Source of the DNA: Adineta steineri
Taxonomy: Eukaryota > Rotifera > Eurotatoria > Adinetida > Adinetidae
Direction of reading: 5' to 3'
Assembly: GCA_905250115.1 (NCBI GenBank)
Contig: CAJNOI010000177.1
Location: forward strand, 62,001 to 126,000
Length of the DNA stretch: 64,000 bases
Part shown: positions 56,501 through 64,000 of the stretch, one piece after another
Position numbering within the stretch: position 1 is the stretch's first letter
Layout: every line of letters begins with the position of its first letter
Made by a program: the position numbers and the translations under genes
Notes under the pieces: model-generated
What the model was told of the DNA's origin: nothing
Databases searched by the model: none
What the model saw: only the letters and a program-made list of their open reading frames with translations

Positions 56501-59500
56501 GAAAGAATGTTTGGAAAAAAAACTTCAATTGATATATTTATTGAATATATTGAATTACTTGTTAATTCACTTAATGGTCTTTCAAAAGAAAATATTTTGA
56601 AAAAAATTAATATGAAATTAAATTCAAATGATTTAATAAATAAAACATTTTTTGATTTAATTGATTTATTATCAAATGATAATAATAATATTGAACAAGG
56701 AATTAAATATGCATTAGAGAAAATATATTCTTCTAATAAAGAATGTAAATATCTTAATCCATTTGATTCAAATGAAACGATTCTTTTAACACTTTATTTA
56801 CAAATAAGTTCTGCAATTTATAATACAATACCTGACAACTTATTTCAACAAATTTATGCAAAAGAAACAATTGAATCTTTAGCGAAATGGATTATTTATG
56901 AAAGAAATCAAAACTTACATTCAATTTAATTATTATTTCAAGAGAATATTGACGAACATCTTCATATGTATCCCATAAACAATTTAATAAATATTCCATC
57001 GAATTTTTATCAAGTAATTCATAAAAATCATAGAGTTTAGATTTTTCTATAATGAATAAAAAAAACGTTTTATTTTTTCTTGAAATAAAATTGATTTAAA
57101 ATATTTACGACAAACTGTTTGAATTCCTTCATTTCCATGTAAATGAATTAACCAATGAAGTATTAATATTGACAAATGACGTTGACAATAAGATCCTTCC
57201 AAATATAAATGAGAACAACACCAATTTATTAACCATTTTAAATAAGTCTTAAAGAACAAAAAAAAAAGATTTTTTAAATTTCGTTTTTTCTATTAAAATA
57301 ATTGTACTCGATATCTTTCTGTTAGATTAGCAAAATCTTGATCAATATTTTTTAATTTTTGTCTTGCACAGAATAACCAACTATCTTTTAGACGAATAAA
57401 ATGCTAAAAGAAAAGATTTGTATTTAGATTTGTAAAAACTAATTTGAAAATACTTTTTTCAGTAATGATATTGCTTGATTTCTAAATGATGTTGAACCAT
57501 TATCAACATTCATTTGAAGAAAATATTTTATTAAATCAAATTCAATATCAATTATATATTCAGTTGTCTTAGGATTTTCACAAAGAATAAATAAACAATC
57601 AAGACATATCTTAAACACAATAGATTTTATTTTTGTTTTTAAATTAAAAAAGAATAGTTACATGTTCATCTTCACTTGTTATTCCTTGACGAATTAAATT
57701 CTGTTCAATTAATGAAAATGTTGAAAATATATTTGGACATAAACCTAATGTTCGACCGATACGTGTACAAACAATCAATGTTCGAGGATTAACTTTAAAT
57801 TAAAGAAATTTATTAGAAAAAAAACAAAATCAATTTTCTCTAATAACCTGTTATTTCTTTTAAATCTTGTAAATATTCTGGATGACCTTTAAGAATTTTT
57901 GGTAAAATATACTAGAAGAAAAAAAAAACAAATCTATGAAATTAATTTAATAAAAAAGTAATTTTCACTTCAGCAATAAGAAATCGATGTAATGGTGTTG
58001 ATGTATCAAGTGCATGAACAACTGGTTTTAACCAAATTTGTTTCCATTGATCTTTTAATTTTTCTTCTTCATAATGTTTATGACATAAAACATAATAAAG
58101 ATAACTTGCCTAAAGAGAAAGAATATTTATTTTATAAATATTAATTATAAATTTACTTCTGATGCTAATCCTCGATCATTCATAGCCATAAGACATGATT
58201 CGGGTAATTTCGGATTCCATTGAAGTATATCACTAACTGATATATATTCTAAAAGTGTATGATAAGCTAATGAACATCCATCTTTTTGCCATGGAAGTTG
58301 TTTTAATAATGTTAATTGAGAATCAATTATGATTTGACGAAGATCACCTAAATTATAAAATATTTAGAATTCAAAATCTGCGTATTTACATTCGTATGAA
58401 CTCGGAAAAAAACATAGTTTCAATTATGATTTTATACTTGTCTATTATTTAAACATACTATGATTCATAGTTATTTTAAACATATTTGAATAAATATTTG
58501 CTGAACAATGTCGAACTGTCTAGAATATAAATAGAAATATTCTAGTGAAAAGTTTTGTTATGAATCAAATTTCGATTACTTCAACATTATAACTAAAATG
58601 ATCCCAAGAAAAAGTTAATAATTGTTTAACAATATTTTCTAATGAACTTGTATCAAGATTTGTCCATGAGCAACTATAGAAGAATAAAAATAGAAAATTA
58701 CAAAAAGAAATCATTTTCTTACGTTAATGCTTCCGAATATGTTTCTAATGCTTTTGATATTCCAACCGTTATTGTTGCATCACGTCTGGAACAAAAGAAA
58801 ATTTATCTCAAAAAACAATTTAATTAAAAACAAACGTTTTAAACGCAAGAATTTCATCAAGTAGTTGAGTAAAAAAATGTATATCACATAAATCATTTGT
58901 CATAGTTGTTTTAACCAAACCAAAATATAAAGCTAATCGTGATAATTCAACAGAAGTTACTTGTTTCATTCGATCAAGCTAAATAAGAATTTGAAAAGAA
59001 AAACGATAAAATTTCCTAAAATCTATTTTTTTTACTTTTGCATTTGGTAATAATTGTTCATTATCTTTTAATAAATGCCAAACTAATGAACATGTTAAAC
59101 GAATCTCTAATGTTACCGTATTTTCTAAAAAAAATCAATTAGATTTAGATTTAAATTAAAAATAAAACAAACCATCGTTCAGCATTTGATGAACTAATTG
59201 AGAAATAATATTATCACGTTCAAGTTCATCATGAAATTTCGGTAGAAGAAAAACAACAACTTTTAAATAATATTGAAGTTGTTGAAATAGAGTAAATCGA
59301 TGATGAGGAACATTTGTTGATCTACATTAGAATTAGAATTAATGTAATAGTTTCAAAGGACTCATTCTTACTGAACATCTGACCAAATTTCTTCACCGAC
59401 GGTAATCAATTGAGCAGAAACTAAATATTAAATGAATTATTTTCTATAATAAAAAAACAAAACAAAATTACTTGTATCTTTCATTTTTAACACACAAGCT

Positions 59501-60029
59501 AAACCTAAAAAATAGAAAAATAATTCTTAAAATTGAATTTTAATTCAAACAAAAATTACCAAATGGAAAATTTTCAACAAGATAATTTAACATAGAAACA
59601 TAATCAGTTCGACGTTCTTTTCCTTGTTGATTGAAAAATTCTTGTAAATGTTTCGTACATTGATCAAGAACATTATCATATTGATTTTCGGGTAAATTAG
59701 AAAAACCTCTAAAAAATACAAAAAAATGAATAAATCTTTTTTTTTTTTGTTGTTAAATCAAATCTTACTTAACAACACATTTTCTTAATGATGTATTTGG
59801 TGGATCAGTTGATGATGAAATAATTAAAAGATTAATTAATTGTTCACATAATGATCGAATATCATCTTGATTTGATGAAGAAAATATCGATTGACTCTAA
59901 AAAATCAAATAATTATTTTTATCAAGTCTTTGAAAATAATTTTACTTGTTTAATAACATCAGCAACATTTTGTTCACCATTTGGAATGACAGGTATTGGT
60001 GAAAGAATTTTTTTTGCACGTGAAGGCAT
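53535..60029 (-). CDS. THADA: THADA/Trm732 homolog, many exons, C-terminal part missing
   Basis: THADA is a large HEAT/ARM-repeat protein; its yeast counterpart Trm732 partners the Trm7 methyltransferase for tRNA 2'-O-methylation at position 32. The gene starts at ATG 60,029 (MPSRAKKILSPIPVIPNGEQ) and runs leftward through roughly two dozen short exons with 45-80 bp GT/AG introns (for example 59946-60029, 59769-59896, 59560-59708). Diagnostic blocks are LITVGEEIWSDV (about 59,390), LLNCLWDTYEDVRQYSLEI (about 56,950), LTRRSGGLPFYLQSIL (about 54,600), MIRNSATLLLSTIVQRIFGP and SMTSREFFNKYPSLF (about 54,000), and RQNTLHGRLLQ (53,556-53,590), the conserved DUF2428 region. One intron (55,685-56,918) contains an antisense gene. 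After HGRLLQ a donor (GTAAATT) follows, but no downstream exon is found. The human protein continues for several hundred residues past this point, so the 3' part is missing or displaced. If read through, the frame stops at 53,535. Confidence 0.8.
55727..55749. repeat. (TA)n microsatellite
   Basis: About eleven TA units upstream of the nested gene, within the THADA intron. Confidence 0.8.
55852..56929 (+). CDS. ADP-ribosylglycohydrolase (DraG/ARH) family protein, altered C-terminal metal motif
   Basis: Two exons, 55852-56204 and 56269-56929 (64-bp GT/AG intron), give 337 aa, a normal length for the family (PF03747), which removes ADP-ribose from proteins or related substrates using two Mg ions. 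N-terminal signatures are intact: WSDDISLTLCFLASLAHHGD at about residue 83 (the W-T/S-D-D-T/S metal motif), the substrate-side stretch YFQWWMNGYMCPAGHCF and, near residue 180, PSSLLRLSPIGYFYC (family GSLMRLAPI). The C-terminal segment SSAIYNTIPDNLFQQIYAKE still aligns to the family. However, the second metal motif, normally (G)D-D/T-x-D-T, reads F-D-S-N-E-T here. Activity may be reduced or lost. The gene lies wholly within a THADA intron on the opposite strand except for its last 11 bp. Confidence 0.75.
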
Positions 60030-60096
60030 TTAGAAGAAAATAATCTAGAATTAATAGAACTAACCATTAAGATAAATCACAAAAATTTCTTTTTAT

Positions 60097-61065
60097 TTAA
60101 TTAATAAAAACAATTTCATTATTTTTATTTTCAATATGAATATTTTCAAAAAAAGGATTTAATTGTTTAAGAATTTGTAATTGTTGATAACCAATATTCC
60201 AACAATGAGTTGAAAAACGAAAATGAAATTGTTTTAAATGATAAATTCGATGAATTAAATTTGATATTTGTTTAAAAACATCTAATGGATATGAAGTTAA
60301 TTTCATTGAGATATATAATTTGGTTAATTTAGAGAAATAATCAATATAAATCTCTAATATATCAAGTGATAATAAATTATAAACATGAAATTGTCGAATA
60401 TTTCGATGTTCACAATGATTTAAAAGAATAATTGTTTCATTATTTGAATGTCCATTATCAATGATTTCAATTTCAAGTCGAATTAAATTCGGACATAAAC
60501 GTATTATACGACGAAAATCAGCTAATGGAATTGTTATCTGAACATAAATTGTATGTAATAATGGTAATGTACAATGTTTGGGTTCGAAATAGAATGAATG
60601 ATTTTCAGGTAAATATAATCGACATGAACGAAGATTTTCCAATGAACTTGCACTAAAAATTAATTCATAAAATGATCGTGCACTTATTAAATTAATTAAA
60701 TAAGGATTTGACCATTGAATACAAATACGTTCAACATTTGAACTTATTTCTAATAAATTTATTATTTGAATTATTGTTGGATCAACTAATGTTATCGATC
60801 GAATATTAATAAGTAATGGAAGAAAATGAATACTTTTATGTTGAGAATCAATATATAAACTATGAATTTTTTGAGAAAAGAAATTAAGACATTTATCATC
60901 ATTGGAATTTTCAAGACGAATATAAATATTATTTAATAATTTTAATAGATTATTAAAACGAATATTTAATCCAGAAAATAGTTTATATAATTCTACACCA
61001 TGAAAATAATTACTAAATAGATGAACAAATAATTCATTGGGTAAATCTTCTAAACGAGTCGACAT
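60097..61065 (-). CDS. F-box-like protein with LRR-type repeats (322 aa)
   Basis: An intact single-exon gene. It opens with a clear F-box-like motif (MSTRLEDLPNELFVHLFSNY, then FHGVELYKLFSGLNIRFNNL), followed by weak leucine-rich strands (INIRSITLVDP, LCPNLIRLEIEI, FSKLTKLYISM) to a polar C-terminus. It is shorter than the 604-aa member at 20,548, lacking that member's second half with the DAHQWE motif, but is not obviously broken. The role as a ubiquitin-ligase adaptor is presumed from the F-box only. It lies about 70 bp from the THADA start, convergent to nothing: both are on the minus strand and this gene is upstream. Confidence 0.68.
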   Translation of the reverse strand: MSTRLEDLPNELFVHLFSNYFHGVELYKLFSGLNIRFNNLLKLLNNIYIRLENSNDDKCLNFFSQKIHSLYIDSQHKSIHFLPLLINIRSITLVDPTIIQIINLLEISSNVERICIQWSNPYLINLISARSFYELIFSASSLENLRSCRLYLPENHSFYFEPKHCTLPLLHTIYVQITIPLADFRRIIRLCPNLIRLEIEIIDNGHSNNETIILLNHCEHRNIRQFHVYNLLSLDILEIYIDYFSKLTKLYISMKLTSYPLDVFKQISNLIHRIYHLKQFHFRFSTHCWNIGYQQLQILKQLNPFFENIHIENKNNEIVFIN

Positions 61066-61718
61066 ATTTTTTGACTATATCACATCTAAATAAAACAACA
61101 AGAATTATTTAAATAAATCAACTCCTATGAAAATATCAAGTTACTCATCTAATTTATTTTCCAGCAAAAAACTGTCGCTCATGATTTTCAAGTACTTGGA
61201 AAATGGTCAAGCTAAATGTGCTCTAAGTTGTCGCGAAAAACTCGGGACTGTGCTAAGTCGACTGGTGATGTTGAAGAAAAAAAAGCGCACAGTTATAAAG
61301 CTGCAATTTATCGAAAAACTTGACCTTGGAAAATGTTAGTCGAAATCATATAGACTTTTCTAGAATATTCTTCAAAAAACTCATTTTCTAATTAATCATA
61401 TAAGAGATTTTCGAAATAAAAATAGAAATTATCCTCAAGAATCATTTTAAGTTAATACTCGAAAATTAATTTAAGATTTGATGGAAATTGTTTATAAAAA
61501 TTCCTAGAAGAATTTATGAATCTTAAATAAGAAAAAAGAAATAATTGTGAAACTAATGAAAATAAAATTTATTAATAGAAAAATTCTATTTATACAATAA
61601 AGAGAAGAAAAATAATTAAAGTTATTTAATTGTTTTGTTTAAAAAAACAATACAAAAAAAGTATTTTATCGAAAAATAAATTTTATTTTTTGTTTTACTA
61701 TACAATTTATAGAAATAA
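61066..61718. other. Intergenic
   Basis: AT-rich. A 70-codon plus-strand frame at 61,127-61,339 has no recognisable features. Nothing else seen. Confidence 0.5.
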
Positions 61719-63206
61719 TTAACTGATTGGTGGTAAAACTTCTTGTTGTTGTTGTTGTTGTTGTTTTGATGAAGAATTATAAGTAAAATCACGTAAAAAT
61801 GCATCGAATTCATCAATACTTGTTATTCGTGGTAATGGTGAAGAATTTATTGGTAAAATATCCGAAAAAAATAAATCATCTGAAGTTGATGTTGATGAAT
61901 AATCATTATTAAGTAACATTTCAACAAATAAATCATCATTATTGATTATTTGAGGATCAATTAATAAGTTTTGTATATCAATATTATTTTGATCTTCTTC
62001 TCCTCGATTTATAAAATTCATAGGAAATGATTTAAGAATTTCATCTAATTCAGATGTGGAAAATAATTCGATTTCTTCATCATTTATATTGGAGATTTGC
62101 AATGAGGGATTTAGATCAGTATTTGAAAATTCATTGGAATTATTTTCTAATGTTAACACTTCTAAATTTAAAAAAAAGCAAAAAATACATAGAAACAGAA
62201 CGAGAAAAAAGAACAGAAATGTTTCTCGTTTTTTTTGCTGTGGAGAGAAAAGAAGAAAAAAAAGGTCCTACCCAGATTTGAACTGGGGCTCCTGGATTCA
62301 GAGTCCAATGTCCTAACCGCTAGACCATAGGACCGATGTCAATACTCAATTCATATATCTACTTTACTTTTTCATACTTTTAATTCTTATTTTTAACAAA
62401 ATAAAAAAAAATTCGTTTAATAAATATTCTCTTAGATGAAAACTTGTTTTTGTTTTTGAAGAAAATGTAATTACCTTGTTTATTAATTTTGTTTTGTACT
62501 TGTTTAATTCTTTCAATTAATTTTGTTTTATTTGTATGTGATGATGGAATTTGATATTTTTTACATAATTCTTTAAGTTCAACTAATGTCATTTGTTCAA
62601 GAGATTTTTTAGGTAACAAAATTTCTTGTTCATTTTGTTTATTTGATGTTAATTCAAGTAAAAGTTGTTGTTGTGCTAATCGTATATGATGAGTATTCGA
62701 TGTTGATGAAAGTGAATCAACTTTTGTAACTTTTGGTTTACATAATGATGGTGAACCTGTATATTCATGAAATATAAGTGGACGATGATACGACGATGTT
62801 GCTTTAAATGGAATTTGACCACCTAAAGAAAATCAAATCAAATTTTTATTTTTCGATTTTCGATTTTTATTAAATAACCTTGAATAGCTTCTTCTAAATC
62901 AGGATGTTCATTTGTATCAATATGAAGAATATTATGTTGAATTAAATCTAAAGGACCTGGACGATTTAAAAGACGATTATTTAATTCATCTGCTAAACGT
63001 GCACGTTTAAGAGCATATTCAGCATTTTGAAGACTTGGTGCACAATGTGAATCAAGTAAGATTCTTTGTTCAACTAATTGATGACGTTCAGGACGATGAG
63101 ATAATTTATTATTTAAGATTTCAGAACGATTTAATAATGAATTAACTTCATTTGATGAATTTAGTTTACGTTTTAAACTTGAATTTGACATATTAAATAT
63201 ACACAA
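61719..63206 (-). CDS. RPEL-SAP protein, myocardin-related transcription factor-like
   Basis: Three exons, 62879-63206, 62475-62822 and 61719-62161, close at 372 aa. At the N-terminus are RPEL-type actin-binding motifs: LSHRPERHQLVEQRILLD and LLNRPGPLDLIQHNILH. A basic stretch between them (ALKRARLADELNNRL) completes the first repeat. Next comes a polar linker with FHEYTGSPSLCKPKV, then a SAP DNA-binding domain (SLEQMTLVELKELCKKYQIP, continuing NKTKLIERIKQ). The last exon is acidic, Asn/Ser-rich and ends in a Gln run (CAA)n, as in a transactivation region. In animals MRTFs sense G-actin through RPEL motifs and co-activate SRF. The protein is much shorter than vertebrate MRTFs. The start may be the second ATG (63,191). 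The second intron (62,162-62,474) contains a tRNA gene on the same strand. Confidence 0.78.
62263..62334 (-). tRNA. tRNA-Gln (CTG anticodon), inside an intron of the RPEL-SAP gene
   Basis: A 72-nt cloverleaf on the minus strand: acceptor GGTCCTA/TAGGACC, D arm GTCTAGCGGTTAGGAC, anticodon stem TTGGA/TCCAG with loop CTCTGAA (anticodon CTG, plus-strand 62,299-62,301), T arm CCCAG/CTGGG with loop TTCAAAT. It shares most positions with the copy at 18,155. There is no internal intron. A T-rich run follows on the minus strand. Confidence 0.93.
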
Positions 63207-64000
63207 GTCACGAAATTACATATGACAAAGAAATATTTCACATCAGTATTTATATATAAAAGACGTCATCTAATCTTACAAACTGATGATTCATCACTAA
63301 ATATGCAACGGGAGGAAGAAAAACCAATATATACATGTATACATATTATACTTTCTTCTCTCATAACTTCTTTTTTTTATGATAGATGCCACTCAAAGCT
63401 TGATACATATATATATATGTATAAATATTAAATTGAATTTTTTTTTCAATAATATTTTAAAATAATAATACATTGTACAAAAGCATCTTATATCGCATAA
63501 TATTTTTCTTTTTCTTTTTATTTCATCATTACCTACTAAATAGTCGAATTTGTATAGAAGACGAAAAAAGTGAAAAGTGAAAAAGGTTACCTACAATATA
63601 TAGTAACACAATTTTGAGAAGTACAAATTAAGAAGATTAGCCTCAATCCAAATGGATAATTATAAACACATTCAAACTAAATATTTCTGCCAGTATTTAT
63701 TGAAAATAATCTTCAGTTCTTTTTATGTACATGAATTTCCTGATAGTTCATCCGATGACAAGAAAATTAATGCAAACCATTGCTTATACGTATGTATTTA
63801 TATTTAACGAAAAGAGAAGATGTATCAAGTTCTTTGCATGAATATTTATTAAGACAAAATGAAACTGAACCAAAAAAGTGAAACACATGGAAAAAAAGGA
63901 AATAGTAAGTCTACGTGATCAATTGACATTCAATTTAGTAATAACTATATTGGCACGATATTGTACGCCTGTTGACCCCTCGGACCTTGAGTTACGTCGA
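63207..64000. other. Intergenic at right edge
   Basis: 5' flank of the RPEL-SAP gene and AT-rich sequence to the window end. No gene recognised. Confidence 0.5.

Noticed and set aside
61127-61339. 70-codon plus-strand frame
   Set aside because: No recognisable feature, lysine run and random-looking composition; no evidence beyond being open.

Overview
The window reads as nuclear DNA of a bdelloid rotifer (inference). It is AT-rich and its spliced genes have short GT-AG introns, mostly about 50-90 bp. It carries families typical of bdelloids: F-box-like proteins with diverged leucine-rich-type repeats, an arginine ADP-ribosyltransferase fused to TPRs, a giant type II membrane FG-GAP protein, an LDLa/EGF/7TM receptor, a bacterial-type AI-2E transporter homolog with introns, and small foldback repeats. 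Several G-rich repeat arms contain TGTGGG, the telomere unit I recall for Adineta. I can only infer the species group, not the species.

Layout. 0-5 kb: the 3' end of an F-box-like gene, two tandem paralogous multipass membrane proteins on the minus strand, and a small secreted chitin-binding protein. 6-16 kb is gene-dense: mitochondrial processing peptidase beta (11 exons), CCDC61 (11 exons), the AI-2E-type transporter (minus) and a single-pass LRR-like receptor (minus). 17-22.5 kb: a small unknown gene, tRNA-Gln(CTG), a two-TM protein (minus) and a 604-aa F-box-like gene. 22.7-24.2 kb: a broken minus-strand gene holding two copies of an approximately 200-235 bp repeat. 24.8-28.3 kb: an intronless 1191-aa ART-TPR gene. 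29.6-32 kb: an F-box-like gene cut by a 282-bp MITE, and a 5'-truncated GPCR. 34-38.7 kb: an FG-GAP protein with 28 repeats. 38.9 kb: a decayed copy of the F-box-like gene at 20.5 kb. 40-44.6 kb: an LDLa/EGF/7TM receptor. 44.6-51.3 kb is gene-poor, with a 91-bp minisatellite, several hairpin elements and one type II membrane protein whose 1.9-kb intron carries a foldback element. A 100-N gap lies at 51,350-51,449.

51.4-60 kb: a 5'-less, gap-truncated minus-strand gene, a TAF10-like fragment, and a many-exon THADA homolog (minus) whose 3' part is missing. An ADP-ribosylglycohydrolase-family gene sits antisense inside a THADA intron. 60-64 kb: another F-box-like gene and an RPEL-SAP (myocardin-related) transcription factor with a second tRNA-Gln(CTG) in an intron.

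The genes do not form an operon or an evident pathway. The shared themes are housekeeping genes (PMPCB, CCDC61, THADA, MRTF-like) set among lineage-expanded receptor, F-box and ADP-ribosylation genes, with frequent small insertions, partial duplications and breakpoints. The strongest leads are the nested and overlapping ADPRH/THADA arrangement with an altered ADPRH metal motif, a dispersed family of hairpins with telomere-like arms, the foldback and MITE insertions, and the AI-2E-type gene as a likely horizontal acquisition.
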